From an uncultured Pelagibacteraceae bacterium (GTDB taxonomy: Bacteria; Pseudomonadota; Alphaproteobacteria; Pelagibacterales; Pelagibacteraceae), in the NCBI GenBank assembly GCA_902610675.1, contig CACLWP010000006.1:1-61781 (forward strand): DNA of 61,781 bases. Direction: 5' to 3'. The first letter of the stretch is position 1. The number at the start of each line of letters is the position of its first letter. The notes beneath the pieces were generated by a model. The model ran no database searches, was not told the origin of the DNA, and saw only the letters and a list, made by a program, of their open reading frames with translations. Positions 1 to 11,200 of the stretch are shown piece after piece. The position numbers and the translations under genes are program-made.

Positions 1-44
1 CTTCCAAGCTGGATGTAAGGGTTCGATTCCCTTTACCCGCTCCA
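1..44 (+). tRNA. tRNA-Gly(UCC), 3' part only
   Basis: This is the 3' portion of a tRNA cut by the window edge. The first bases CTTCCAA read as a 7-base anticodon loop with anticodon TCC. They are followed by a T arm with GGTTCGATTCC, the 3' acceptor strand TACCCGC, discriminator T and an encoded CCA at 42-44. The loop and T arm match bacterial tRNA-Gly(UCC). The gene sits 40 bases upstream of tuf, a common tRNA-tuf arrangement, so processing from a shared transcript is likely. Confidence 0.9.
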
Positions 45-84
45 AGAAAATAAATTTTAAATTTAAAAGTGAGGAAAGAAAGTA

Positions 85-1275
85 ATGTCTAAAGAGAAAT
101 TTGTTAGAAATAAACCACATTGTAACATTGGTACAATTGGTCATGTCGATCATGGTAAAACTACATTGACTGCAGCAATAACTAAAGTTTTATCTGAAAC
201 TGGTGGAGCACAAGCAGTAGCCTACGATCAAATTGATAAAGCTCCTGAGGAAAAAGAAAGAGGTATAACTATTTCAACTGCTCACGTTGAGTATGAAACC
301 GAAAAGAGACATTATGCTCACGTAGATTGCCCAGGTCATGCTGACTATGTTAAAAATATGATTACAGGTGCAGCACAAATGGATGGTGCAATTTTAGTTG
401 TTAATGCAGCAGATGGGCCTATGCCACAAACTAGAGAACATATTCTTCTAGCAAGACAAGTGGGAGTTCCAGCAATTTGTGTTTATTTGAACAAGGTAGA
501 TCAAGTTGACGATAAAGAAATGATCGACCTTGTTGAAGAGGAGATTAAAGAACTTTTAACTTCATATAAATTTCCAGGTGATAAGACTCCAATTGCGAAA
601 GGTTCTGCACTTGCTGCAGTTGAAGGCAGAGATGATGAAATTGGAAAAAATTCAATTTTAGAACTTATGAAAAATGTTGATGCTTTTATTCCGCAACCAG
701 ACAGACCAAAAGATAAACCTTTCCTTATGCCTGTGGAAGATGTTTTCTCTATTTCAGGTAGGGGAACAGTTGCAACAGGAAGAGTTGAGTCAGGTGTACT
801 TAAAACTGGAGATGAAATTGAAATAATTGGCATTCGAGAAACAAAGAAATCAGTTTGTACTGGTGTAGAAATGTTTAGAAAACTTCTAGATTCAGGAGAA
901 GCTGGTGATAATGTTGGAGTGCTTTTAAGAGGTGTTGAAAGAACTGACATTGAAAGAGGCCAAGTGCTTTGTAAACCTGGATCTGTTACTCCACATACTA
1001 AATTTGAAGCTCAGGCTTATGTTCTTAAAAAAGAAGAAGGTGGAAGACACACACCATTTTTTACTAAGTACAGACCTCAGTTTTATTTTAGAACAACAGA
1101 CGTAACTGGAGAAGTAGAATTACCAGCCGGTACAGAAATGGTTATGCCAGGTGATGATGCTAAATTTACAGTAAAACTAATTACACCAATTGCGATGTCT
1201 GAGAAATTAAACTTTGCTATTCGTGAAGGTGGAAGAACTGTTGGAGCTGGAGTAGTAACTAAAATTATAGAGTAA
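85..1275 (+). CDS. tuf: Elongation factor Tu
   Basis: EF-Tu is the GTPase that delivers aminoacyl-tRNA to the ribosomal A site. At 396 aa it matches the family (E. coli 394). The G1 loop GHVDHGKT is at residues 19-26, DCPGH at 81-85 and the guanine-specificity motif NKVD at 136-139; domains 2 and 3 are complete. A strong Shine-Dalgarno-like GAGG lies at 71-74, ten bases before the ATG. It is the only tuf in this window: the second copy often found between fusA and rpsJ is absent here. It lies between tRNA-Gly and tRNA-Trp, so it is probably co-transcribed with both. Confidence 0.99.
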   Translation: MSKEKFVRNKPHCNIGTIGHVDHGKTTLTAAITKVLSETGGAQAVAYDQIDKAPEEKERGITISTAHVEYETEKRHYAHVDCPGHADYVKNMITGAAQMDGAILVVNAADGPMPQTREHILLARQVGVPAICVYLNKVDQVDDKEMIDLVEEEIKELLTSYKFPGDKTPIAKGSALAAVEGRDDEIGKNSILELMKNVDAFIPQPDRPKDKPFLMPVEDVFSISGRGTVATGRVESGVLKTGDEIEIIGIRETKKSVCTGVEMFRKLLDSGEAGDNVGVLLRGVERTDIERGQVLCKPGSVTPHTKFEAQAYVLKKEEGGRHTPFFTKYRPQFYFRTTDVTGEVELPAGTEMVMPGDDAKFTVKLITPIAMSEKLNFAIREGGRTVGAGVVTKIIE

Positions 1276-1284
1276 ACTCTCTAT

Positions 1285-1360
1285 AGGAGTGTAGCTCAAT
1301 TGGTAGAGCGCCGGTCTCCAAAACCGGAGGCTGAGGGTTCGAGTCCCTCCGCTCCTGCCA
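1285..1360 (+). tRNA. tRNA-Trp(CCA)
   Basis: This is a complete 76-base cloverleaf. The acceptor stem AGGAGTG pairs with CGCTCCT (one G-U pair), followed by discriminator G and an encoded CCA. The anticodon stem CCGGT/ACCGG encloses loop CTCCAAA with anticodon CCA at 1318-1320, and the T arm contains GGTTCGAGTCC. It starts 9 bases after the tuf stop and ends 18 bases before secE, a placement typical of many bacteria. Confidence 0.97.
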
Positions 1361-1378
1361 TTGTAATTGAATTGAATT

Positions 1379-1570
1379 ATGAAAAACCCGATTAAATTTA
1401 TTCAGGAAGTAAAACAAGAAGCCTTTAAAGTTACTTGGCCGACTGGAAAAGAGACTCTTCAAGGTGCTTTAATGGTTTTTGCTATGGCAGTTGTAATGTC
1501 AATTTTTTTTCTATTGCTTGATCAGTTATTAAAGTTTTTTTTAGAAATATTACTTAAGATGAGCTTATAA
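1379..1570 (+). CDS. secE: Preprotein translocase subunit SecE
   Basis: SecE is the small essential subunit of the SecYEG channel in the inner membrane. This is the short single-span form: 63 aa with a cytosolic amphipathic stretch (residues 1-25, containing KVTWPTGKE, the SecE signature) and one hydrophobic segment at about 30-55. E. coli SecE has 127 aa and three spans, but one-span versions are usual elsewhere. Its stop overlaps the nusG start by one base (TAATG). The position between tRNA-Trp and nusG supports the call. Confidence 0.95.
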   Translation: MKNPIKFIQEVKQEAFKVTWPTGKETLQGALMVFAMAVVMSIFFLLLDQLLKFFLEILLKMSL

Positions 1571-2100
1571 TGAAGAATTGGTACATAGTTCAATCTCATT
1601 CAAGTTTTGAGAACAAAGTTGCTGGGTTAATTAAAGAAGAAGCAGAAAAAGCTAAAATTTCTGATAAATTTGATGAAATTATAGTTCCTACTCATGATGT
1701 TACAGAAGTAAAAAGAGGAAAAAGAGTTCAAAGAAAAAAAAAATATTTTCCTGGTTATGTATTAATTAAGAGTGAAATGGACAATAGTATTTATCATATG
1801 ATTAAGAATATTAAGAGAGTTAGTGGTTTTTTGGGAACAAAAGGAATTCCAGTTCCTGTTTCAGATAAAGAAATTGAGAAGATTTTAGGTCAAATAAAAG
1901 ATGGTGTGGCTCAGCCAAAATCTGGTATAGAATACAATGTTGGTGAAAAAGTTCAGGTAGTCGATGGACCTTTTGCTTCCTTTAGTGGGATGGTTGAAGG
2001 TATTGACGAAGAAAAATCAAGACTTAAAGTTTCGGTCTCAATTTTTGGACGACCAACACCAGTTGAGTTAGAATACAATCAAGTGGAGAAGATAAGTTAA
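1570..2100 (+). CDS. nusG: Transcription termination/antitermination protein NusG
   Basis: NusG binds RNA polymerase, suppresses pausing and links it to Rho or to ribosomal S10. The 176-aa protein has the N-terminal NGN domain, beginning [14 protein letters not shown], and a C-terminal KOW domain around residues 123-172 with [13 protein letters not shown]. Length is close to E. coli (181 aa). It is joined to both neighbours by one-base TAATG overlaps, which suggests coupled translation with secE and rplK. Confidence 0.97.
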   Translation: MKNWYIVQSHSSFENKVAGLIKEEAEKAKISDKFDEIIVPTHDVTEVKRGKRVQRKKKYFPGYVLIKSEMDNSIYHMIKNIKRVSGFLGTKGIPVPVSDKEIEKILGQIKDGVAQPKSGIEYNVGEKVQVVDGPFASFSGMVEGIDEEKSRLKVSVSIFGRPTPVELEYNQVEKIS

Positions 2101-2528
2101 TGGCAAAAAAAGAAATAAGTGGTTTTATAAAATTACAAATTAAAGGTGGTCAAGCTAATCCAGCTCCACCGGTAGGCCCTGCGTTAGGCCAGCGGGGAGT
2201 AAATATAATGGAATTTTGCAAAGCTTTTAATGATAAAACAAAATCATTAGCAGGTAAACCGGTACCAGTTGAAATAACAGTTTATAAAGATAAAAAATTT
2301 GACTTTAAAATAAAATCACCTCCTGCATCTTTTTTTATAAGAGAGGCAGCTAAATTGAAAAGTGGTTCAAAGGAACCTGGAAGAAATATTGTTGCATCAA
2401 TAACAAAAAAACAAGCAGAAGAAATTGCAAAGCAAAAAATGAACGATTTAAATGCTATAGATCTTGATCAGGCAGTTAAAATAATTGCTGGTTCAGCAAG
2501 GTCGATGGGAATAGAGGTAAAAGAATAA
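2100..2528 (+). CDS. rplK: 50S ribosomal protein L11
   Basis: L11 forms part of the GTPase-associated centre with 23S rRNA and the L10/L7-L12 stalk. At 142 aa it has the same length as the E. coli protein. The N-terminal [21 protein letters not shown] motif region and the rRNA-binding C-terminal domain ending SARSMGIEV are intact. It overlaps the stop of nusG and the start of rplA by one base each (TAATG). Confidence 0.98.
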   Translation: MAKKEISGFIKLQIKGGQANPAPPVGPALGQRGVNIMEFCKAFNDKTKSLAGKPVPVEITVYKDKKFDFKIKSPPASFFIREAAKLKSGSKEPGRNIVASITKKQAEEIAKQKMNDLNAIDLDQAVKIIAGSARSMGIEVKE

Positions 2529-3217
2529 TGCCTTCAAAAAGATTAAAAAAATTACCTGAAAAAACTTCTGAATTACCAGCTACTAATATTGAAAATTTAA
2601 TTCCAACAATTAAAAAAAATTGCACCACTAAATTTGATGAGTCTGTTGATTTAAGCTTTCAAATTAATAATAAACAAAAAAAAAATGAGATAAACATAAG
2701 AACCGTTGTTAATTTGCCAGGCGGCACAGGTAAAAAAGTAAAGGTTGCTGTAGTTTGCGAAGATTCAAAAGCATCAGAGGCTAAAACTGCTGGTGCAGAT
2801 ATAGTTGGAAGTGATGACTTTATTGAAAAAATTAAAGGCGGTGAATTGAATTTTGAAAAACTAATTTGTACACCTGCAATGATGATTAAATTATCTAAAC
2901 TTGGTAAAATTCTTGGTCCAAAAGGTTTAATGCCAAATCCAAAACTAGGTTCTGTGACTGAAAATTTAAAAATTGCAGTTTCTGATGCGAAATCTGGTCA
3001 AGCAGAAATTAGAAATGATAAAGATGGAAATATTGGTGTTAGTATTGGAAAAAAATCATTTAATGATGATCAGTTGATTAAAAATTTTAACGCAATAATT
3101 GACACCTTAGAAAAAGAAAAAAATAATAATACTGTTAAAGGAGATTTGATAAAATCAGCTTTTATTACATCAAGTATGGGTGTTTCATACAAACTAAAAT
3201 TAGGTAAAAATATTTAA
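2528..3217 (+). CDS. rplA: 50S ribosomal protein L1
   Basis: L1 binds the mobile L1 stalk of 23S rRNA and helps release E-site tRNA. The 229-aa protein carries the conserved segments VVNLPGGTGK, GKLGKILGPKGLMPNPK-type core (seen as KILGPKGLMPNPK) and the C-terminal TSSMGVSYKL. In many bacteria L1 represses its own operon by binding an mRNA copy of its rRNA site. I see no such site here because the rplK-rplA junction is a TAATG overlap. Confidence 0.97.
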   Translation: MPSKRLKKLPEKTSELPATNIENLIPTIKKNCTTKFDESVDLSFQINNKQKKNEINIRTVVNLPGGTGKKVKVAVVCEDSKASEAKTAGADIVGSDDFIEKIKGGELNFEKLICTPAMMIKLSKLGKILGPKGLMPNPKLGSVTENLKIAVSDAKSGQAEIRNDKDGNIGVSIGKKSFNDDQLIKNFNAIIDTLEKEKNNNTVKGDLIKSAFITSSMGVSYKLKLGKNI

Positions 3218-3222
3218 TTGCC

Positions 3223-3744
3223 ATGATGAATAAAGAACAAAAAAAAAATTACATAACTGAAATGACTAATCAATTTGAAAATAGCAAAGCAGTTATGGTT
3301 ACACACTATCAAGGTTTAACTATGCCACAATTAGATGAATTGAGATCTAAAATGAGAGAGCATGGGATTGTTTTTAAGATTACAAAAAATAGAATAACAA
3401 AACTAGCACTAGAAAAAACCAAATGTAAAGATTTGTCCAATTTGTTTACTGGTCCAACAGCAGTTGCTTTTGGTGAAGATGCAATAATGTCAGCTAGAAT
3501 TTTATCAAAGTTTGCAAAAGATAATACGAATCTCAAACTAATTGGTGGAATTATGGAGAATGAGGTTTTAGACCAAGCAGGTGTAATGAATGTCGCTAAT
3601 TTACCAACACTGGACGAAGCAAGGGCTAATATTGTTGGTATTTTGAATGCTTCTGCATCAAAATTAGTCAGTATTTTGCTTGCACGATCAGAAAAAATGA
3701 GTAATTTGCCTTTAGAAAATTCTGAAAACCAACCTAAAGATTGA
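3223..3744 (+). CDS. rplJ: 50S ribosomal protein L10
   Basis: L10 anchors the L7/L12 dimers to the ribosome. The protein is 173 aa (E. coli 165), with the N-terminal rRNA-binding domain ([29 protein letters not shown]) and a C-terminal helical tail that binds L7/L12. ATG codons at 3223 and 3226 are both possible starts. Only 5 bases separate it from rplA, so the L10 leader found upstream of rplJ in many bacteria has no room here. Confidence 0.96.
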   Translation: MMNKEQKKNYITEMTNQFENSKAVMVTHYQGLTMPQLDELRSKMREHGIVFKITKNRITKLALEKTKCKDLSNLFTGPTAVAFGEDAIMSARILSKFAKDNTNLKLIGGIMENEVLDQAGVMNVANLPTLDEARANIVGILNASASKLVSILLARSEKMSNLPLENSENQPKD

Positions 3745-3748
3745 AACT

Positions 3749-4114
3749 ATGCCTGACCTAAATAAAATTATAGAGGATTTATCAAACTTGACTGTTGCCG
3801 AAGCAGCAGATCTTTCAAAACAATTAGAGGAAAAATGGGGTGTAACTCCAATGGCAGCAGCAGCGCCAGCAGCAGCAGGAGCAGCAGCACCAACTGAAGA
3901 TAAGGATGACTTCACAATTATGTTAGTATCTTCAGGGGATAAAAAAATTAATGTTATTAAAGAAGTAAGAGCAGCTACATCTTTGGGACTAAAAGAAGCT
4001 AAAGACTTAGTAGAGGGTGCACCAAAAGAGGTAAAAACTGGAGTACCAAAAAAAGAAGCAGAAGAGATAAAAGCTAAATTAGAAGCTGCCGGCGCAAAAG
4101 TAGAATTAAAATAA
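3749..4114 (+). CDS. rplL: 50S ribosomal protein L7/L12
   Basis: This is the multicopy stalk protein that recruits translational GTPases. It has 121 aa, as in E. coli. The N-terminal dimerisation domain (residues 1-30) is followed by an alanine-rich flexible hinge around 34-50. The globular domain carries the factor-binding [16 protein letters not shown]. It lies 4 bases after rplJ. The gap that follows contains a hairpin before rpoB (see 4133-4161). Confidence 0.98.
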   Translation: MPDLNKIIEDLSNLTVAEAADLSKQLEEKWGVTPMAAAAPAAAGAAAPTEDKDDFTIMLVSSGDKKINVIKEVRAATSLGLKEAKDLVEGAPKEVKTGVPKKEAEEIKAKLEAAGAKVELK

Positions 4115-4132
4115 TTTAATAAGGATTTTTAA

Positions 4133-4161
4133 ACTACTGATTAATTTTATTAATTAGTGGT
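4133..4161 (+). promoter_or_regulatory. Hairpin in the rplL-rpoB gap
   Basis: ACTACTGATTAA (4133-4144) pairs along all 12 positions with TTAATTAGTGGT (4150-4161), using two G-U pairs, around the loop TTTTA. It ends 6 bases before the rpoB ATG, so it would cover the ribosome entry region. No U-run follows, so it is not a standard terminator. In E. coli the same junction holds an RNase III site and partial attenuator. A processing or translation-control role here is inference from that parallel. Confidence 0.55.
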
Positions 4162-4167
4162 ACATAG

Positions 4168-7100
4168 ATGCAAATATCTTTTACGGAAAAGAAAAATATT
4201 AGAAAAAGTTTTGGTAAACTCAAAGAAAGTTTATCTATTCCCAATTTAATAGAAGTTCAAAAGAATTCATACAATGAACTAACAGATTTTAAACTTGATA
4301 ATACAGAACTAACAAAAGGTTTTGACAGAGTTTTTAAAAGTATTTTTCCGATCGAGGATTTAAATGACAAAGCAACTCTGGAATATGTTTCGTACAGATT
4401 AGAAAAACCAAAATTTGATGTAGAAGAGTGTATTGCAAGAGGTCTTACTTACTCTTCAGCGTTAAAATGTACACTCCGCCTAGTTGTATATGAGATTAAC
4501 CAGGAGAATAATACCAAAGATATTTTATCTGCAAAAGAACAAGAGGTTTATATGGGTGAAGTTCCTATGATGACTAATAGTGGTACCTTTATAACGAATG
4601 GAGTTCAAAGAGTTGTTGTTAACCAAATGCATCGAAGTCCAGGGGTATTCTTTGATCATGATAAAGGTAAAACTCATGCTAGTGGAAAATTATTATTTAA
4701 TTGCAGGGTTATTCCTAACAGAGGTTCTTGGTTAGATTTTGAATACGATGTTAAAGATTTTTTGTATTTTAAAATAGATAGAAAAAAGAAAATATTAGCC
4801 TCATCTTTGTTATTAGCACTTGGTTACACAAAAGCCGACATAGTTAATGAATTTTATGAGAGTGAAAAATATATTTTTGATACTCAAAGTCAAAAATGGA
4901 AAACAAAATTTAACCCTGAGAATTATAAAGCTAAGAATTTTTCAGAGGAAGTTGTAGATGCAAAAAATGGTAGAGTTGTAATAAAATTAGGGGATAAGAT
5001 TAATTATCTTAATGCAAAAAAATTATCTAATGACGGATTAAAGGATATTTTAGTTTCGAAAGAGTCTTTATACGGTAAGTTTTTACACAACGAAGTAAAA
5101 ATAAATGATGAGGAGAATGGAATTTTTAAGATTGGTACTGAATTAAATGAGACTATCATTGACCAAATCTTGGATGCTAAAATTTATTCCCTTGAAATTT
5201 CGGTAACAAATTCAATAAATAAAGGTGGTTATTTATTAACAACAATCTTTAATGATAAAAATAACAGTAAAGATGAGGCCATCACTGAAATATATAAAAT
5301 GTTAAGACCAGGAGAACCCCCAACAATTGAAATTGCTGCTCAAATTTTTAACAATTTATTTTTTAGTTCTGACAGATATGATCTTTCAGATGTAGGTAGA
5401 GTAAAAATGAACTCTAGATTAAATCTCGAGTGTTCAGATAAGATAACCATTTTAAGAAATGACGATATTATAGCTATAATTCACAAAATGTTAGAACTAA
5501 GAGATGGTAAAGATGAAGTGGATGATATTGATCATTTAGGTAACAGAAGAGTACGTTCTGTGGGTGAATTGGTAGAAAATCAAGCGCGTATTGGCGTTTA
5601 TAGAATGGAGAGAGCGATTAAAGAAAAAATGACTACTTTAGATATAGAGTCAGCCATGCCACAAGATTTGATAAATGCTAAACCGTTAACAGTTTCATTA
5701 AAAGATTTTTTTGCGAGTTCACAACTATCACAATTTATGGATCAAACTAATCCATTGTCAGAAATTACTCATAAAAGAAGAGTTTCTGCTTTAGGTCCAG
5801 GGGGTTTAACTAGAGAGAGAGCTGGGTTCGAAGTTCGAGATGTCCACCCAACTCATTATGGAAGAATTTGTCCAATAGAAACACCTGAAGGACCTAATAT
5901 TGGTTTAATTAACAGTTTATCTACTTATGCAAAAATAAATAAATATGGTTTTATAGAAAGTCCATACAAAAGAGTTAATGATGGTATCGTTCAAGAGAAC
6001 GTTGAGTATTTATCTGCAATGGAGGAAACAAAATATACTATCGCACAGGCAAATACTAAATTAGACAAAAATAATAAAATTACAGAAGAACTTGTATCAT
6101 GTAGACAAAATTTAAATTTTTTATTATCAAAACCGGAAACAATAGATTATATAGATGTGTCACCAAAGCAACTAGTATCAGTTGCTGCTTCTTTAATTCC
6201 TTTCTTAGAAAATGATGATGCTAACAGAGCTCTTATGGGTTCTAATATGATGAGACAAGCAGTACCTTTATTGAAACCAGAGGCCCCTTTAGTAGGAACT
6301 GGAATTGAGAGTGATGTTGCCCTGGATTCTGGAGTAACAATTGTTGCAAAAAGAGATGGTTTAGTTGATAAAATTGACGGTAAAAGAATAGTTGTTAAAG
6401 TAACTGAGGAAACCGATTTTAATAAATCTAGTGTTGATATCTATAATCTGCAAAAATTTAAAAGATCCAATCAAAATACATGTATTAATCAAAGGCCATT
6501 AGTAAGAGTTGGTGATAAGGTTAAGAGTGGTGATATAATTGCAGATGGCCCATCTACAAGATTAGGAGAATTAGCTTTAGGAAAAAATGTAACTGTGGCT
6601 TTCATGCCGTGGCAAGGTTATAATTTTGAGGACTCTATTCTAATTTCTGAAAGATGTGTGACAGATGATGTATTTACATCTGTACACATAGTTGAGTATG
6701 AAATAATGGCTAGAGATACTAAATTAGGTGAAGAAGAAATAACAAGAGATATTCCTAATGTGAATGAAGAAGCTCTTAAAAATTTAGATGAGTCAGGAAT
6801 CGTTTATATTGGTGCAGAAGTAAATGCTGGTGATATTTTGGTTGGTAAAGTGACACCCAAAGGTGATTCTGCTTCAGGACCAGAGGAAAAATTGTTAAGA
6901 TCAATATTTGGAGAAAAAGCTATAGATGTGACCGATACATCTTTAAGGATGTCAAGAGGCAGCAGTGGAACGGTTGTAGATGTAAAAGTTTTTAATCGAC
7001 ATGGTATAGAAAAAGATGAAAGATCAATTACAATTGAAAGAGCTGAAATAGACCAAGTTCAACAAGACAAAATTGTTGAAGAAGAGATCCTAGAGAGAAG

Positions 7101-8256
7101 TATCAAGCAAAGAGCTTCACAAATTTTATCTAATTCATCATTAACAAAAAAAATAAAAAATCTTGATATTGGAACCAAACTTGACTTTGAAGTTATTAAT
7201 AATTTATCAATCAACGACGTCTTTAAGATTACTGATGGTAATGCAAAAAATGATGCTGCGATTGTTCAATTAAAAGATCAATATAGTAAGGCAGAACAAG
7301 ATATAATTGATAGATTTGAAGATAAGGTCTTAAAAATTCGAAGTGGCGATGATCTTCTACCAAGTGTTATGAAAATGGTGAAAGTTTTTGTTGCTATTAA
7401 AAGAAGATTAAGACCAGGTGATAAAATGTCAGGTAGACACGGAAATAAAGGCGTAGTTAGTAAAATTGTTCCAGTTGAGGATATGCCATACAGAGAAGAT
7501 GGTAGACCAGTAGATATTGTATTAAACCCCTTAGGTGTTCCAAGTCGTATGAATGTTGGTCAAATTTTGGAAACTCATTTAGGTTGGGCATGCAAAGAAT
7601 TTGGAGAAAGAGTAAAAAATCTTATTAATGAAAATCAAAAGAAAATTGAAAAAACCGAAAAAATTTCTAAATTTCTTAAGTCTGTATACGGTGATGAAAC
7701 ATATAGTCAAAAAGTTGATAAATTAAATAAAACCGAATTTGAAGATCTATGTGGAAATCTTCAAAATGGTATAGCAATCTCAACTCCAGTATTTGATGGA
7801 GCAAAAGAAAAAGATGTTACAGAAATGTTGGAATTAGCAAATTTACCCGGTTCAGGTCAAACTTATTTATGGGATGGAAGAACAGGAGAAAAATTTGATA
7901 GACCAGTTACTGTTGGTATTATTTATATGCTTAAGCTTCATCATTTAGTTGAGGATAAAATTCACGCACGATCTACTGGACCTTATAGTCTTGTTACTCA
8001 ACAACCATTAGGAGGTAAAGCTCAATTAGGTGGACAAAGATTTGGTGAAATGGAAGTTTGGGCTTTGGAGGCATATGGAGCGTCTTATACTTTACAAGAA
8101 ATTTTGACTGTGAAATCTGATGATGTGGCAGGACGTGTAAAAGTTTATGAGACTATAGTTAAAGGAGAGGAAAATTTTGAGTCGGGTATCCCAGAATCTT
8201 TTAACGTCTTAGTAAAAGAGATTAAATCTTTAGCATTAAATGTGGAGTTGAATTAA
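4168..8256 (+). CDS. rpoB: DNA-directed RNA polymerase subunit beta
   Basis: RpoB is the beta subunit forming one side of the active-centre cleft. It is 1362 aa, close to E. coli (1342). The rifampicin-binding region is visible around residues 513-575 ([20 protein letters not shown] and [12 protein letters not shown]). The C-terminal clamp segment has [18 protein letters not shown]. The key rifampicin-contact residues in this stretch look like the sensitive type. It follows the rplL-rpoB hairpin by 6 bases and precedes rpoC by 2 bases. Confidence 0.99.
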   Translation: MQISFTEKKNIRKSFGKLKESLSIPNLIEVQKNSYNELTDFKLDNTELTKGFDRVFKSIFPIEDLNDKATLEYVSYRLEKPKFDVEECIARGLTYSSALKCTLRLVVYEINQENNTKDILSAKEQEVYMGEVPMMTNSGTFITNGVQRVVVNQMHRSPGVFFDHDKGKTHASGKLLFNCRVIPNRGSWLDFEYDVKDFLYFKIDRKKKILASSLLLALGYTKADIVNEFYESEKYIFDTQSQKWKTKFNPENYKAKNFSEEVVDAKNGRVVIKLGDKINYLNAKKLSNDGLKDILVSKESLYGKFLHNEVKINDEENGIFKIGTELNETIIDQILDAKIYSLEISVTNSINKGGYLLTTIFNDKNNSKDEAITEIYKMLRPGEPPTIEIAAQIFNNLFFSSDRYDLSDVGRVKMNSRLNLECSDKITILRNDDIIAIIHKMLELRDGKDEVDDIDHLGNRRVRSVGELVENQARIGVYRMERAIKEKMTTLDIESAMPQDLINAKPLTVSLKDFFASSQLSQFMDQTNPLSEITHKRRVSALGPGGLTRERAGFEVRDVHPTHYGRICPIETPEGPNIGLINSLSTYAKINKYGFIESPYKRVNDGIVQENVEYLSAMEETKYTIAQANTKLDKNNKITEELVSCRQNLNFLLSKPETIDYIDVSPKQLVSVAASLIPFLENDDANRALMGSNMMRQAVPLLKPEAPLVGTGIESDVALDSGVTIVAKRDGLVDKIDGKRIVVKVTEETDFNKSSVDIYNLQKFKRSNQNTCINQRPLVRVGDKVKSGDIIADGPSTRLGELALGKNVTVAFMPWQGYNFEDSILISERCVTDDVFTSVHIVEYEIMARDTKLGEEEITRDIPNVNEEALKNLDESGIVYIGAEVNAGDILVGKVTPKGDSASGPEEKLLRSIFGEKAIDVTDTSLRMSRGSSGTVVDVKVFNRHGIEKDERSITIERAEIDQVQQDKIVEEEILERSIKQRASQILSNSSLTKKIKNLDIGTKLDFEVINNLSINDVFKITDGNAKNDAAIVQLKDQYSKAEQDIIDRFEDKVLKIRSGDDLLPSVMKMVKVFVAIKRRLRPGDKMSGRHGNKGVVSKIVPVEDMPYREDGRPVDIVLNPLGVPSRMNVGQILETHLGWACKEFGERVKNLINENQKKIEKTEKISKFLKSVYGDETYSQKVDKLNKTEFEDLCGNLQNGIAISTPVFDGAKEKDVTEMLELANLPGSGQTYLWDGRTGEKFDRPVTVGIIYMLKLHHLVEDKIHARSTGPYSLVTQQPLGGKAQLGGQRFGEMEVWALEAYGASYTLQEILTVKSDDVAGRVKVYETIVKGEENFESGIPESFNVLVKEIKSLALNVELN

Positions 8257-8258
8257 TT

Positions 8259-11200
8259 ATGAGTAAAGAATTAGCAGATCTTTTTAAAAATTCTGAGATT
8301 TCAGAGGCGCAAAATTTTAATAGCATAAAGATCTCTTTAGCAAGTCCTGAAAAAATTAAATCGTGGACATACGGGGAGATTAAGAAGCCTGAAACAATTA
8401 ACTATCGAACTTTTAGACCTGAAAAAGATGGTTTGTTCTGTGCAAGAATATTTGGACCTATTAAAGATTACGAATGCTTATGTGGAAAATATAAGCGAAT
8501 GAAGTTTAGAGGTATAATTTGTGAAAAATGTGGAGTTGAAGTTACGAAATCAAATGTTCGAAGAGAAAGAATGGGTCATATAAATTTAGCAACACCAGTT
8601 GCCCATATTTGGTTTTTAAAATCTTTACCAAGTAGAATAGCTTTAGCTGTGGATATGAAGTTGAAAGAAATTGAACGTGTATTGTATTTTGAAAATTTTA
8701 TTGTAATTGAACCTGGTTTAACAGGATTAAAAAGAAATCAACTTTTAAATGAAGAAGAATTAGCAAGATATCAAGATGAATTTGGAGAAGAAGCATTTAC
8801 AGCTGGAATTGGAGCTGAGGCAGTGCTTGAAATGTTAAAAAATTTAGACTTAGAATTAGAAAGAAAAAATTTGATTAATTACATAAAAGAAACAAAATCG
8901 AAAGTTAATGAAGAAAGAGCTATCAAAAGGTTAAAACTAATAGAGTCATTTATCGAAACAGGGCAAAAACCTGAATGGATGATAATGACAGTTATTCCGG
9001 TAATTCCACCTGAATTAAGGCCTTTAGTTCCTTTGGATGGAGGGAGATTTGCTACTTCTGACTTAAATGATCTTTATAGAAGAGTAATCAATAGAAATAA
9101 TAGATTGAAAAGATTAATGGATCTTAAAGCTCCTGATATAATCGTAAGAAATGAGAAAAGAATGTTACAAGAGTCTGTTGATGCTTTATTTGATAATGGA
9201 AGAAGAGGAAGAGTTATAACTGGAACTGGTAAAAGACCTCTTAAATCTTTAGCTGAAATGTTAAAAGGTAAACAAGGAAGATTTAGACAAAATTTATTAG
9301 GTAAACGTGTTGATTATTCAGGAAGATCTGTAATTGTGGTTGGTCCTGACTTAAAGCTACACGAGTGTGGTTTACCAAAAAAAATGGCTTTAGAATTATT
9401 TAAACCATTTTTATATGCAAGATTGAATAAACTTGGCTTGGCATCAACAATCAAACAAGCAAAGAAATTAGTTGAAAAAGAGACCAACGCAGTTTGGGAT
9501 GCTTTAGAGTTAATAGTTAGAGAACATCCAGTTTTACTTAACAGAGCACCAACACTACATAGACTAGGAGTTCAAGCGTTCGAACCTAAATTAATAGAGG
9601 GAGACGCTATTGAGTTGCATCCATTAACTTGTGCAGCTTTTAATGCTGATTTTGATGGAGATCAAATGGCAGTTCATGTTCCGCTAAGCTTAGAAGCTCA
9701 ATTGGAGGCAAGAATTTTGATGTTATCAACTAATAATATCCTTTCACCTTCAAATGGTAAGCCAATCATAGTGCCAAGTCAGGATATGATATTAGGTATT
9801 TACTATTTATCTCAAGAACCATTGACAGATAAACCGTCAGGTTATTTTGTTAACGCAGATCAAATTGAATTTGCATTATCTTCAGGTGAAATTAAAGTTC
9901 ATAGCACTATTATTTCAAGATTTGAGACAATAGATGAAAAAGGTAATAAAAAATTTGAAAAATATACTTCAACTGCAGGAAGATTTTTATTAGCTAATTT
10001 ATTACCAAAAAATAAAGATATAAAATTTTCTTTAATAGATAGATTATTGCCTAAAAAGGTTGTCTCTGAAGTAATTGATATTGTATTTAGATTTTGTGGT
10101 CAAAAAACAACTGTAATTTTCTGCGATAAATTGAAAGATTTAGGATTTAAACATGCTTTTAAAGCCGGAATATCTTTTGGTAAGGATGATTTAGTTATTC
10201 CAGAGAGTAAAACACAGCTTATTGATGATACAAAAAAATTAATTGCTGATTATGAAACTCAATATTCGGAAGGTTTAATTACTAGAGGTGAAAAATATAA
10301 CAAAGTAGTTGATGCATGGTCAAAATGTACTGATAAGGTAGCTGGCGAAATGATGAAGGGTATCTCAGCAACAGAAAAAACACCTGAAGGATTAAAGATT
10401 AACTCAGTTTTCATGATGGCAGATAGCGGTGCCAGAGGTTCAGCAGCACAGATGAAACAATTAGCTGGTATGAGAGGATTAATTGCAAAACCATCTGGAG
10501 AAATTATTGAAAGTCCAATTACATCAAATTTTAAAGAAGGCTTAACTGCTTTAGAGTATTTTAATTCTACACATGGAGCTAGAAAAGGGTTAGCTGACAC
10601 AGCACTTAAAACTGCAAGTTCTGGATATCTAACAAGAAGACTTTGTGATGTTGCACAAGACCTAACTATTACAAAAGTTTCGTGTGAGAATCCTGGCTTT
10701 ATTGAATTATCAGAAATACTAGAAGGTGGTAATGTTGTTGTTAGCTTATCTGAAAGATCATTGGGTAGAGTTACTGCTTCAGAAGTAAAAAACCCTATAA
10801 CTGGTGAAATTGTTATAAAAAAATCTACTATGATTGATGAGGCAGGATGCGATCTAATTGATGCTGCTGGAGTAAAATCAATTAGAGTTTATTCAGTAAT
10901 GACTTGTGGAAGTAAACAGGGTGTTTGTGCCACTTGTTATGGAAGAGATTTATCTAGAGGTAAAATGGTTCATGTTGGCGAAGCGATTGGAATGATTTCT
11001 GCCCAATCAATAGGTGAACCAGGGACACAGTTAACGATGAGAACATTCCACGTTGGTGGAACAGCGTCAGTAAAACAAGATTCTCAAATAGTAACTAAAA
11101 ATGAGGGAACATTAAAAATCATTAATTCAAATATTTTAGAGGATTCTAAGAAAAACTTAATTGTAATGGGAAGAAATACCCAGCTATCAATTGAAGATGA

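Noticed and set aside
501-950. 149-aa open frame on the minus strand inside tuf
   Set aside because: It is antisense to a fully conserved EF-Tu gene and its Ser/Thr/Pro-rich composition is what reverse reading of such a gene gives. No domain is recognisable.
1265-1462. Minus-strand frame across tRNA-Trp
   Set aside because: It covers the tRNA and the start of secE on the opposite strand and encodes the tRNA in reverse; a chance frame.
3822-3900. GCA/GCN repeats in rplL as a possible microsatellite
   Set aside because: This is the normal alanine-rich hinge of L7/L12, not an unusual repeat.
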